64,000 bases of DNA. It comes from Nocardioides xinjiangensis (GTDB lineage: Bacteria; Actinomycetota; Actinomycetes; Propionibacteriales; Nocardioidaceae). The notes beneath the pieces are model-generated. The model was not told the DNA's origin. It did no database searches and worked only from the letters and a program-made list of their open reading frames with translations. Positions 46,330 to 56,394 of the stretch are shown here, piece by piece. The first letter of the stretch is position 1. Each line of letters opens with the position of its first letter. The DNA lies in contig NZ_JAFMSY010000002.1 in the NCBI RefSeq assembly GCF_017916455.1, positions 186,001-250,000 on the forward strand. The letters are read 5' to 3'. A program made the translations under genes and the position numbers.

Positions 46330-47469
46330 GTGACACCCGTCGTACGCCGGACTCCCGCGGTGGCCGTGCTGCTCCTGCCCCTGCTCGCCGCGGCGTGCAC
46401 CGCCCCCGCCGACCCGCCGGTGCCCGCGGCGCCACCGGCGCAGGAGTCCTCGACCGCGTCCCCGAACGACTCGTCGTCCGTGGAGCCGGCCCGGCCCGGG
46501 CCGCGGCCGCGGCCGCGGCCGGTGTCCATCGCGGTCGCCGGCGACGTCCACTTCGAGGGGCAGCTGGCTGCCCGTCTGCGCGACCCTGCGACGGCGCTCG
46601 CACCGGCGGCGCCCGCGCTGGCCGCCGCCGACGTGGCGATCGTCAACCTCGAGACCTCGGTCGGCACGGGCGGCCGGCCCCAGCCGGGCAAGCGGTTCGT
46701 GTTCTCCGCCGGGCCCGAGGCGTTCACCGCCCTGGCCGAGGCCGGCGTCGACGTGGCCGGCATGGCCAACAACCACGCGCTGGACCACGGGCGCGCCCGC
46801 CTGCCGTCCACCCTGCGCGCCGCGCGCCGGGCGGCCGCGGCTGATCCCGCCCTGGCCGTGGTCGGCATCGGCGCCGACGTGCAGGAGGCGTTCCGGCCGG
46901 CGCTCACCGACGTCGACGGCACGATCGTCGCCACGCTCGCTGCGTCGGTCGCCGACCAGGACCCGACCGCCGACCCGACCGGCGCCTGGGCGGCTGGGCC
47001 CGACCGCGGCGGGATCGCCGACGCGCTGGACCCGTGGCGGCTGCTGCGGGCGGTGCGTCGGGCTGACGCGGCGGCCGACGTGGTGGTGGTCAACGCCCAC
47101 TGGGGCATCCAGGGGCAGCGGTGCCCGACCGGTGACCAGCGCGATCTCGCCGGGCGGCTCGTGGCCGCCGGCGCGGACGTCGTCGTCGGCAGCCACGCCC
47201 ACGAGCTGCAGGGCGACGGCAGGCTCGGCCCGGGCTACGTGGCCTACGGGCTGGGGAACTTCGCGTGGTACTCCCCCGGTCCCACCGGCGTCCTGACCCT
47301 CCTGGTGCGCCCGCCGCGCGAGCGCGACGGCCGGGCGAGGGTCACCGGGTCCCACTGGTGGCCGGCAGTGATCGGCGCCGACGGGCTCGCCCATCGGGTG
47401 ACGGGCGACGCCGCGGCAGCTGCCCGGGCCGAGCGCGCGGCGCTGCGCGCCTGCGCCGGCCTGCGCTGA
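46330..47469 (+). CDS. CapA-family (PGA_cap) metallophosphatase-like lipoprotein
   Basis: 379 residues. A lipobox-like LLAAACT (about residue 22) ends the signal sequence, then a Pro/Ser linker and an Arg-Pro repeat (RPRPRP). The CapA motifs follow: VAGDVHFEG, ADVAIVNLETSVG, VDVAGMANNHALDHG, VVVVNAHWG and VVGSHAHELQGDG. Such proteins resemble poly-gamma-glutamate synthesis CapA, but most actinobacterial members have no known substrate. The GTG at 46330 has GGAGG nine bases upstream. It converges on a peptidase gene, 13 bp apart. Confidence 0.9.
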   Translation: MTPVVRRTPAVAVLLLPLLAAACTAPADPPVPAAPPAQESSTASPNDSSSVEPARPGPRPRPRPVSIAVAGDVHFEGQLAARLRDPATALAPAAPALAAADVAIVNLETSVGTGGRPQPGKRFVFSAGPEAFTALAEAGVDVAGMANNHALDHGRARLPSTLRAARRAAAADPALAVVGIGADVQEAFRPALTDVDGTIVATLAASVADQDPTADPTGAWAAGPDRGGIADALDPWRLLRAVRRADAAADVVVVNAHWGIQGQRCPTGDQRDLAGRLVAAGADVVVGSHAHELQGDGRLGPGYVAYGLGNFAWYSPGPTGVLTLLVRPPRERDGRARVTGSHWWPAVIGADGLAHRVTGDAAAAARAERAALRACAGLR

Positions 47470-47482
47470 CGACCCGGCAGGA

Positions 47483-48514
47483 TCAGCGCGGCGCCAGCCA
47501 GGCGAGCACGATCCGGCCGGTCCGCTCGAGCTGCGCGGGCGACACCACCGCCGGCACGTCGCCCGGCGAGTGGTAGCCCGCGTACGGCGTCGACCCCAGG
47601 CGCGCCCCCGGCAGCCCCGCGCGGACGAAGGACCAGTGGTCGCTGCTGCGCTGGCCGCCCTCGGCCGCCACCGGGACGGCGGCGCGCCGGGCGGCGGCGA
47701 GCAGGGCCTGCTGGACGGGGTCGGTGTCGTCCGCGGACCCCACCGGCACGCGGCCGCCGACGCCGACCCGGTCGAGGGAGACCATGCCGCGGACCGCGGC
47801 GCGCTGCTGCAGGCCGAGGAGGGCGACGTAGCGCCGGGAGCCGTAGTGGTGGTCCTCCGGGGCGCCGCGCGGCTCCTCGGCGCCGAAGGCCACGAAGACC
47901 ACCGGGAGCCGGGTCCGGCGCTCGGCCGCGGCTGTCGCGACCGCCAGCAGGGTGCCGACCCCGGATGCGTTGTCCTCCGCGCCGGGCGCCTGCGGAACGG
48001 TGTCGAGGTGCGCCCCGACCACGAGGTGGGCCTCGGCGGGGTCGAAGCCCGGAGGCGTCGCCACGACGTTGACCGAGCGCCCCGCCGGCACCGGCACCCC
48101 CCACGACTCCCCCGCCGGCACGTCGACCCGCTGGCGTGCGACGTCGTAGCCGAGCCCTGCCAGCTCGTCGCCGACCCACGCGGCCGCGCGGGCGTACGCC
48201 CTGCCGGTGGCCTCGCGCGGCCCGATCCGGCCAGCGAGGTGTCGCACCGCCCGGACCGCGACGCCCGGGTCCAGGTCGTCGGGCCCGACGGGACGCTCCG
48301 CGCCGGGTGCGGAGCCGGTGGGCGACTCCGGTCCCGGGGACGGCGAGGACGGGGTGGACGACTGGTCGGGCGACGGGCTTGGCTCCGCCGCGCTCGACGT
48401 CGGGTCGGCCGGGGACCGGTCCGGGCCCGGCGCGTCGGCGTCGCGCGTGCCGCTGCAGCCCGCCAGCACGAGCAGCGCCGCACCGGCCAGCGCGGCACGA
48501 CGAGGAGCGGGCAT
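47483..48514 (-). CDS. M28-family zinc aminopeptidase lipoprotein
   Basis: 343 residues. The lipobox VLAGCSG (about 16-22) is followed by a Ser/Pro-rich linker to about 70. The M28 zinc ligands are visible in VVGAHLDTV (His, Asp), EDNASGVG (bridging Asp), FGAEEPRG (catalytic/ligand Glu pair), MVSLDRVG (Asp) and GYHSPGD (His). It probably trims peptides outside the cell. The ATG at 48514 is six bases after TACGGT (48521-48526), so it is leaderless. About 106 bp without a gene (48515-48620) separate it from the next gene. Confidence 0.92.
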   Translation of the reverse strand: MPAPRRAALAGAALLVLAGCSGTRDADAPGPDRSPADPTSSAAEPSPSPDQSSTPSSPSPGPESPTGSAPGAERPVGPDDLDPGVAVRAVRHLAGRIGPREATGRAYARAAAWVGDELAGLGYDVARQRVDVPAGESWGVPVPAGRSVNVVATPPGFDPAEAHLVVGAHLDTVPQAPGAEDNASGVGTLLAVATAAAERRTRLPVVFVAFGAEEPRGAPEDHHYGSRRYVALLGLQQRAAVRGMVSLDRVGVGGRVPVGSADDTDPVQQALLAAARRAAVPVAAEGGQRSSDHWSFVRAGLPGARLGSTPYAGYHSPGDVPAVVSPAQLERTGRIVLAWLAPR

Positions 48515-48620
48515 GCCGTCACCGTAGCCGTCGCGGGTCGCCGACGCGCGAGGTGAGATCGTCGACGCCGGGTGGGGCGCAGGCGCGCGACGCCGGCCCG
48601 CGCCCGGCTCAGCCGGTGCC

Positions 48621-50195
48621 TCAGCCGATGCCGAGCACGCTGGCCATGGTGGTCACCCCGGCCACGATGATCACGATGCCGATGACGTCGAAGACGATGC
48701 CCGAGCGCATCATCCGCGTGATCGGGACCAGTCCGGTGCCGTAGACGATCGCGTTGGGCGGCGTCGAGACCGGCAGCATGAAGCCGTAGGACGCGCCGAA
48801 GACCGCGGCGAGCGCGGGGATCGCCGGGTTGACGTCGGCCGCGAGCGCGAGCTGGATGGCGATCGGTGCCACCACCCCGACGCTGGCCGTGTTGCTCGTC
48901 GTCTCGCTGATGACCACCGCGATGACCGTGGCCAGGATGGTGATCGAGACGAGCGAGCTGACGCCCAGCAGGTCGCTCAGCCCGCTGCCCATGGTCGCGG
49001 CGAGCCCGGTCGAGCCGAGCAGGCCGCCGAGGGCGATGCCCGAGCCGAACAGCACGATCGTGCCCCAGTCGATGCGGGCGGCGTCGTTCCAGGTGATCGT
49101 GAACTGACGCCGCGGCCAGTCGATGGGCAGCAGGAACAGCAGGGCGGCGCCCAGGATCGCCACCGCCCCTTCCTGCAGGTGCGCCGCGACGGTGTCGTAG
49201 AACTCGCCCTCGCCCCCGGTGACCAGCGCGACAGCGCCGGGGAAGATCCACAGCGTCACCGTGACCGCGAAGGCGATGAGCGTGTTGCGACCGCCCGGGC
49301 CCATGGGGCCGAGCTCGCTGCGCTGCTCCCGGATGAACTCCTCGGCGCCCTCGATGCGCTTCGTCTCCGGCCTGTTGAGCCGCAGCAGCACCAGGCACAG
49401 CGCCACGAACATGAGCGCGACGACCGGGAAGGCCAGCAGCATCCACGTGAAGAACGGGATCTCCTCGCCGGTCTCCTGCGTGATGAGCTCACGACCGATG
49501 AGGTTGGGCGGGCTGCCGACCGGCGTGAGCAGCCCGCCCACGCTGGCGCCGTACGCGACCATCAGCAGCAGCGCGGTGGAGAAGCGCAGCCGGCGGACGT
49601 CGTCGGGGTCGGCGTCCTCGTCGGACTGGGCCGACACCCGGCCGGCCAGGAAGCCGATGATGCCCATGGCGATCGGCATGAGCATCGCGGCACTGGCGGT
49701 GTTGGACACGAAGGCGCTGATCGAGGCGCTGATCAGGCCGAACGCCACGACCACGCGCACGGTCGACGAGGCCACGCCGGGGATGCTGAGCACGCGGTAG
49801 GCGAAGCGCCGGTCGAGGCCGTGCTTGCGCATCGCCTCGGCCAGGACGAACCCGCCGATGAAGACGAAGATCGTCGAGTTCCCGAAGAGCGCGAAGACCT
49901 CCTCGGCCGGTGCCACGCCGAGCGCGACGCACAGCGCCATGGCCAGCATCGCGGTGATCGGGATCGGGATCGCCTCGGTCATCCACCAGACGATGACCAG
50001 GCTGAGGATGCCGGCCAGCTTCTGGGCCGGCTCGTCGAGCCCCGAGCACAGCAGGTAGACCACGACCGCGGCCACCGGCCCGGCGACCAGGCCGGAGGTG
50101 CGGCGCAGGCGCTCGAAGCGCTGCTCCGCCGGGCTCAGGGTCTCCTCGACCTCGTCGAAGGTGCGGTACGTGGCGGGGCGGGCCTGCTCGGACAC
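48621..50195 (-). CDS. SLC13/DASS-family dicarboxylate or sulfate symporter
   Basis: 524 residues with about 12 helices. The DASS signature GFMLPVSTPPNAIVYGTG sits near the C-terminus (about 470-487), and the N-terminal repeat counterpart ILSLVIVWWMTEAIPIPITAM is clear. Na+-coupled uptake of dicarboxylates, tricarboxylates or sulfate is the family role. Nearby enzymes do not decide the substrate. The GTG at 50195 has GGAGGAG upstream; TAGGGT further up gives a leader of about 25 nt. Confidence 0.92.
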   Translation of the reverse strand: MSEQARPATYRTFDEVEETLSPAEQRFERLRRTSGLVAGPVAAVVVYLLCSGLDEPAQKLAGILSLVIVWWMTEAIPIPITAMLAMALCVALGVAPAEEVFALFGNSTIFVFIGGFVLAEAMRKHGLDRRFAYRVLSIPGVASSTVRVVVAFGLISASISAFVSNTASAAMLMPIAMGIIGFLAGRVSAQSDEDADPDDVRRLRFSTALLLMVAYGASVGGLLTPVGSPPNLIGRELITQETGEEIPFFTWMLLAFPVVALMFVALCLVLLRLNRPETKRIEGAEEFIREQRSELGPMGPGGRNTLIAFAVTVTLWIFPGAVALVTGGEGEFYDTVAAHLQEGAVAILGAALLFLLPIDWPRRQFTITWNDAARIDWGTIVLFGSGIALGGLLGSTGLAATMGSGLSDLLGVSSLVSITILATVIAVVISETTSNTASVGVVAPIAIQLALAADVNPAIPALAAVFGASYGFMLPVSTPPNAIVYGTGLVPITRMMRSGIVFDVIGIVIIVAGVTTMASVLGIG

Positions 50196-50282
50196 CGTGC
50201 GTCTCCTCCGGTCGGCGAGGTGCCGACCCTAGCGAGACCGCTGTCGCCCCGGCCAGCCCCTCGAGCGATCCGGCAGGTGACG

Positions 50283-50322
50283 CGACAGCGGCGTGACCCC
50301 CGGAGGGACCACGCCGCTGTCG
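50283..50322. terminator. 13-bp-stem hairpin terminator after sigA
   Basis: CGACAGCGGCGTG (50283-50295) pairs with CACGCCGCTGTCG (50310-50322) with a 14-base loop. It lies directly after the sigA stop (minus strand, 50335) and before the DASS gene. Confidence 0.8.
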
Positions 50323-50334
50323 TCGGTCGGACGC

Positions 50335-51846
<1,512 letters not shown>

Positions 51847-51993
51847 CTCTCGTCAAACAGCTTCGGGGCGCGGCGAGGCCCGGTGACGTCAAGAGCCGCG
51901 CCGACATTCTGCCACGCCGATCCCCATGCCCCGACACCTGGCCCCGGAGCGGGTGCTCCCTGGGCGGTCGCGTCGACCCGGATCGCGGAGGCG

Positions 51994-52560
51994 TCAGCCG
52001 TCCGTCCGGGCCGCGGCCTTCTTCGCCTTCTTGAAGTCGCGCACCTTCTGCAGCGAGTCGGGGTCGACGACGTCGGCCACGGAGCGGTGGCCCTCGAGGG
52101 CGTAGTCGCCGACCACGGCCTCCCAGCCCTCGGGGCGTACGTCGAGCTGCTTGGCCAGCAGCGCCACGAAGATCTGCGCCTTCTGCTTGCCGAACCCCGG
52201 CAGCGCCATCACCCGCTTCAGCAGGTCCTTGCCGTCGGCGGCCTCGGTCCACAACCGCGCGGCGTCCCCGCCGTAGGTGTCCTCCACGATGCGGGCGAGC
52301 TCCTGCAGGCGCGCGGCCATCGACCCCGGGAACCGGTGGATCGCCGGTGGCGTCGAGGCCATCGCCGCGAACTCCGCGGGATCGGCCGCCGCGATGGCGT
52401 CGGGAGCGAACGTGCCGAAGCGGTCGAGCACCTTCGCCGGGCCCCGGAAGGCGTGCTCCATCGGGTACTGCTGGTCGAGCATCATCCCCACGAGCAGCGC
52501 GAAGGGTGAGTCGTCGAGGACCTTGTCAGCGGCGGGGTCGCCCGTGATGTGGAAGCCCAT
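51994..52560 (-). CDS. HhH-GPD base-excision DNA repair glycosylase-like protein
   Basis: 188 residues. It begins MGFHITGDPAADKVLDDSPFALLVGMMLDQQYPMEHAFRGP, an actinobacterial HhH-GPD variant, and has the helix-hairpin-helix VMALPGFGKQKAQIFVALLAK (about 125-145). The catalytic Lys of bifunctional glycosylases is not evident at the hairpin, though GDYALEGHRSVADVVD could hold the conserved Asp. The repair substrate is unknown. The ATG at 52560 has AGGA seven bases upstream. Confidence 0.85.
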   Translation of the reverse strand: MGFHITGDPAADKVLDDSPFALLVGMMLDQQYPMEHAFRGPAKVLDRFGTFAPDAIAAADPAEFAAMASTPPAIHRFPGSMAARLQELARIVEDTYGGDAARLWTEAADGKDLLKRVMALPGFGKQKAQIFVALLAKQLDVRPEGWEAVVGDYALEGHRSVADVVDPDSLQKVRDFKKAKKAAARTDG

Positions 52561-52686
52561 GGGCACATCCTGCCCGACCACGGCGGCACCGGGGCGCGCG
52601 TGCGGGCGGTGCGGCCCGACTGCTGGGCCCGACTACAGGAGCCGACTGCCGAGCCCGCCTCGTGGGGCCCGCCGGCCCGTGACCGG

Positions 52687-53088
52687 CTACTGGGCCTTGA
52701 CCGCCAGGACCGGGCAGGGCGCGTCGAGCAGGACGCGCTGGGCGTTGCTGCCGAGGATCAGCTTGCCGACGGGCGAGCGGCGGCGCAGCCCGATGACGAG
52801 GAGCTCGGCGCCGTTGGCCTCGGCGATGCTGATGAGGTCCTCGGCCGGCTCGAACCCGCGCACCAGCTGGCGGATCTCGTGCTCGACACCGGCCTCGTCG
52901 AGCCGCGCCTGGATGCCCGCGATGTCGTCCTCGGCGGCACGTGCGGCCGGCCCGTCGAACTCCTGGCCTCCCCGGTGCGAGTTCACCACCACGAGCCTGC
53001 TGCCGCGCAGCTTCGCCTCGTTGATGCCGGCGGCGAGGGCGGCTTCGCCCTCTGGCTTGGGGACGTATCCGACGACGACGGTGCCCAT
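52687..53088 (-). CDS. Universal stress protein (UspA family)
   Basis: 133 residues. The fold pattern is MGTVVVGYVPKPEGEAALAAGINEAKLRG, then VVVNSHRGG and the nucleotide-binding GLRRRSPVGKLILGSNAQRVLLDAPCPVLAV (about 100-131) with GLRxRSxxGKLxLGS. This suggests ATP binding. Its role in stress or dormancy is inferred from the family. The ATG at 53088 has GAGGAG upstream. It stands alone between HhH-GPD and a small hypothetical gene. Confidence 0.92.
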   Translation of the reverse strand: MGTVVVGYVPKPEGEAALAAGINEAKLRGSRLVVVNSHRGGQEFDGPAARAAEDDIAGIQARLDEAGVEHEIRQLVRGFEPAEDLISIAEANGAELLVIGLRRRSPVGKLILGSNAQRVLLDAPCPVLAVKAQ

Positions 53089-53215
53089 GGTGTCTCCTCT
53101 CGGGGGGCCGCGGGCGCTTCGCCGCTGGCCTGCTGGCACCGTAACGGAAAGCGACCGCCTTGGGCAGCCTGTGGAGACACGCGCGGGACCCCATGGGGTG
53201 AGGCACTCTGGGGCG

Positions 53216-53662
53216 GTGGCCGTCCCGCCCCCGCCGCTGCCCACGCTGCAGGCGCCCGTCGACCGGCACACCCACGTGGTGCTGCGCGCGGCCGTCGTGG
53301 AGCTGGTGGCCGCCGAGCGGCGGCGCCGGTTCCCCACCGCCGTGCACGCGGGTGCGCCCGGCCGCTGCCTGCGCCACGTCGACGACCCGCCTTCGGGCGC
53401 AGGGCTGCGGGCCGACTTGGCTCTCGCCCTGCTGCGCGGCGCCGCCACGCTCACGCCTCGTCCGCTGCTGTGGCTGACCCGTCCCGGGGAGCTGAGCCCG
53501 CACGACGTGGACCTGCGCTGGGTGGGGCCGGCGGCGTGGGCCGGCCGGGCGCTCGGACTCGACGTGGGACTCGTCGTCGTCACGCGGCGGGGCTGGTTCG
53601 ACCCGGTCAGCGACGTGCGCCGGGAGTGGCGGCGGCTGCGACCACCCCCGACCACCCGGTGA
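53216..53662 (+). CDS. Uncharacterized Pro/Arg-rich 148-aa protein
   Basis: I do not recognise this family. After VPPPPLPTLQAPVDRHTHVVLRAAVVELVAAERR, an Arg-rich region and a hydrophobic LADLALALLRGAATLTPRPLLWLTRPG segment follow, then LGLDVGLVVVTRRGWFDPVSDVRREWRRLRPPP. No membrane helix is convincing. The GTG at 53216 is supported weakly by a CACTCT six bases upstream. It is the only plus-strand gene between 45.7 and 56.4 kb except the CapA gene and converges on the GCS2 gene (21 bp). Codon use fits a real gene. Confidence 0.65.
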   Translation: MAVPPPPLPTLQAPVDRHTHVVLRAAVVELVAAERRRRFPTAVHAGAPGRCLRHVDDPPSGAGLRADLALALLRGAATLTPRPLLWLTRPGELSPHDVDLRWVGPAAWAGRALGLDVGLVVVTRRGWFDPVSDVRREWRRLRPPPTTR

Positions 53663-53683
53663 GGGCGAGGCGGCCCGTCGGGG

Positions 53684-55147
53684 TCAGTCCCAGGCGTGCA
53701 CCGGCTCGTTGCTGTGCATCCGCTCGCGGTAGTCGAGCAGGGTGGCGCGCAGCGCGGCGTAGCGGTCGGCTCCCCCGCGCTCGTGCACCCTGCGCACGAA
53801 CCACGCGGCGCCGCTCGTCTCCTGCAGGCAGCGCTGCTCGATGATGCCGAGGTAGCGCGCGCTCTCCTCGGAGGGCACGCCCCACGCGTCGAGCCCCGCC
53901 TGTGCCATCGGCAGCAGCCGCCGCAGGACCAGCTCGGTGGCGCGCACCTGGCCCAGCCCCGGCCAGTAGACCTGGGCGTCGACGCCCATCTGTGCGGCCA
54001 CGTGGAAGTTCTCCTCCGCGGCCGAGAACGACATCTGCGACCACAGCGGCCGCTCGCTCTCGGCGAGGTAGCGGACCAGACCGAACCACAGTGCGGCGTT
54101 GGCGATGGTGTCGGCGACCGTCGGGCCGGCGGCCAGCAGCCGGTTCTCCACGCGCAGGTGCGGCATGCCGTCGGCGATGTCGTAGACCGGACGGTTCCAC
54201 CGGTAGATCGTGCCGTTGTGCAGCTTGAGCTCGTGGAGGGCGGGCGTGCCGCCGGACTCGAGCACCTCGAGCGGATCCTCCTCCTCCGTCACCGGGAGCA
54301 GGGCCGGGAAGTATCGGACGTTCTCCTCGAACAGGTCGAACACCGAGGTGATCCACCGCTCGCCGAACCACACCCGCGGCCGCACGCCCTGCGCCTTCAG
54401 CTCCTCGCTGCGGGTGTCGGTGGCCTGCTCGAACAGCGGGATCCGGGTCTCGCGCCACAGCTCCTTGCCCAGCAGGTAGGGCGAGTTGGCCGAGACGGCC
54501 AGCTGGACTCCGGCGATCGCCTGGGCGGCGTTCCAGTAGGCGGCGAACTGGTCGGGCGAGGTCTGCACGTGGAACTGCGTGCTGGTGCAGGCCGCCTCGG
54601 GGACGATCGAGTCCGCGGTCGTCGTGAGCCGCTCACGCCCCGTGATGCTGATGGTGATGTCCTCGCCTCGGGCGGCGAGGATCTGCTCGGAGAGCAGCTT
54701 GTAGCGGGGGTTGGCGCTCAGCGACTCGAGGGTCATGTGCCCCTCGGCGAGGGTCGGCAGGATGCCGATCATCACCTGGTGGGCGCCGACCGCGGCGGCC
54801 TTCTCCTCCGCGTCGTTGAGCGAGCGGCGCAGGCTCTCCTCGAAGGTGGTCAGGCCGCCCTCGCGGAGCCTGGCCGGAGCGACGTTGATCTCGATGTTGA
54901 ACTGGCCGAGCTCGGTCTGGAAGTCGGGGTCGGCGATGGCCTCGAGGACCTCGGCGTTCTTCAGGGCCGGGTCGCCCGCCTCGTCGATGAGGTTGAGCTC
55001 CATCTCGAGCCCGGTCATCGGGTCGTCGGTGTCGAACCGGGAGTCGCGGAGCATCCGGGCGAAGACGTCGAGGTTGCGCCGCACCTTCTCCCGGTGCCGC
55101 GTCCGGTCGGCCCGGTTGAACTCCTGCTGCTCGACCTCTTCTCCCAT
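53684..55147 (-). CDS. Glutamate-cysteine ligase family (GCS2) protein
   Basis: 487 residues, the actinobacterial GCS2 length. Motifs include GLEMELNLIDEAGDPALKNAEVLEAI, QTELGQFNIEINVAP and the CTSTQFHVQTSPDQFAAYWNAAQAI segment, typical of carboxylate-amine ligases. It may make gamma-glutamylcysteine or another gamma-glutamyl amide; actinobacteria use mycothiol rather than glutathione, so the exact substrate is open. The ATG at 55147 follows TAGGGT (55154-55159) by six bases, so it is leaderless. Confidence 0.88.
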   Translation of the reverse strand: MGEEVEQQEFNRADRTRHREKVRRNLDVFARMLRDSRFDTDDPMTGLEMELNLIDEAGDPALKNAEVLEAIADPDFQTELGQFNIEINVAPARLREGGLTTFEESLRRSLNDAEEKAAAVGAHQVMIGILPTLAEGHMTLESLSANPRYKLLSEQILAARGEDITISITGRERLTTTADSIVPEAACTSTQFHVQTSPDQFAAYWNAAQAIAGVQLAVSANSPYLLGKELWRETRIPLFEQATDTRSEELKAQGVRPRVWFGERWITSVFDLFEENVRYFPALLPVTEEEDPLEVLESGGTPALHELKLHNGTIYRWNRPVYDIADGMPHLRVENRLLAAGPTVADTIANAALWFGLVRYLAESERPLWSQMSFSAAEENFHVAAQMGVDAQVYWPGLGQVRATELVLRRLLPMAQAGLDAWGVPSEESARYLGIIEQRCLQETSGAAWFVRRVHERGGADRYAALRATLLDYRERMHSNEPVHAWD

Positions 55148-55207
55148 GCCCGCACCCTAGTCACGGCGCGGCGCCGCGAAAACCGTCCGGAGGGCTGGTC
55201 GCGCCCC

Positions 55208-56215
55208 TCACGCGGCCGGGTCGCCGCTGGCGAGCTGCGGCCGCAGCTCCTCCCACGTGTCGGGCGACGTCGCGGACTCGAGCAGCCGTGCCACGAGCTC
55301 GGCGAGCGAGTGGCGCGGCTCGGCCTCGTGGCAGCGGTCCACCGCGCACCAGGCCAGCGCGCCGTCGCCGACGAGCCAGGCGGCGAACGCCAGGACCGAC
55401 GCCGGGCCCGCGACGTGCGAGGCGGGGAGCCGGCGCACGGCGTCGGACCAGAGGTCGACCGCCCGTCGCGCCTGCCCGCGGTCGAGCCACACCCACGCCT
55501 CGTCGCGCCGGGCGCCGGAGGGGACGGTGGCGGCGACCGCGGCCAGCTCGGCGGCGGAGAACGTGGTGCCGAGGTCGACGTGGCGCCGCACCAGCGAGGT
55601 CAGCGCGCCGGGCGGCAGCGCCGACGCCCGGTCGAGGTCGCGCTGCGTGCGGCGCACCGCCTCCGGATCGGGTGCGATCGTGGCGCGAAGCGCGTCGCGA
55701 CTGGCGTGGGTGACCCGGCCGTCGTAGATCCCCTGCGCGGTGAAGGGGTGCTCGGCCAGGGTGAACGGCACACCCCGGTAGGCGGCGAGCGGAGCGCCCG
55801 GGAGCACGGCGTACCAGTGGTCGTCGTGGACCCGCAGCACCTCGCGCACGGCGATGCCGGCGCCGCCGAGCTCCGCGTGGACCGCCCAGGCCGCCTCCTC
55901 GGCGACCGTGGTGTCGTCGTCGTAGACCACGACCACGACGTCGCGGACGCCGTTGTGCCGCGCGGCACGCACCAGCGCCTCGACCGCGTCGTCGACGTCG
56001 TCGGGGTCGTCGGGCAGGTCGACGCGGGCGTGCATGCCGCCGGGCGAGCCGACGCTGAGCATGACGAGGGAGCGCGACGGGACGAAGCCCAGGGCCAGCG
56101 GCACGAAGGCCGCGATGTCGTCGGGGGTGCGCGCACGCAGCCTCGTGGTGGCCGGGCCGGCGGGACGCGGGGCGCGGGCGGGATCGGGGACGGAGGAGTG
56201 CTCGGTGGGTTCCAT
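55208..56215 (-). CDS. DUF4192 domain protein
   Basis: 335 residues. The N-terminal half has TRLRARTPDDIAAFVPLALGFVPSRSLVMLSVG, then HARVDLPDDPDDVDDAVEALVRAARHNGVRDVVVVVYDDD, and the DUF4192 core DHWYAVLPGAPLAAYRGVPFTLAEHP. It is an actinobacterial family of unknown function. There is no signal peptide or membrane helix. The ATG at 56215 lacks a clear SD or -10. The 179-bp region to dinB contains no recognisable SOS box. Confidence 0.85.
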   Translation of the reverse strand: MEPTEHSSVPDPARAPRPAGPATTRLRARTPDDIAAFVPLALGFVPSRSLVMLSVGSPGGMHARVDLPDDPDDVDDAVEALVRAARHNGVRDVVVVVYDDDTTVAEEAAWAVHAELGGAGIAVREVLRVHDDHWYAVLPGAPLAAYRGVPFTLAEHPFTAQGIYDGRVTHASRDALRATIAPDPEAVRRTQRDLDRASALPPGALTSLVRRHVDLGTTFSAAELAAVAATVPSGARRDEAWVWLDRGQARRAVDLWSDAVRRLPASHVAGPASVLAFAAWLVGDGALAWCAVDRCHEAEPRHSLAELVARLLESATSPDTWEELRPQLASGDPAA

Positions 56216-56394
56216 GCCGCCGACGGTCCCCGCGACCACCCACGCGCGACGCCCCGGCCGCGGCGGGGCTGTGGAGAACCCCCGTCGCTGGTCGTCTGTG
56301 GACGGTTGGTGGCGAGCCGCTGCGGCCGGTCGGCGGAGGCGGTGAGCGAGAATGGCCCCGTGACGCTGCACGCCGCCGCCGGAGTTTCCGGCTG

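Noticed and set aside
56216-56394. SOS box upstream of dinB
   Set aside because: I found no TCGAAC-N4-GTTCGA pattern in this interval.
56216-56394. DnaA boxes or an origin (TGTGGA repeats)
   Set aside because: Only partial matches (ctgtggag, tctgtggac) and no cluster or AT-rich region.
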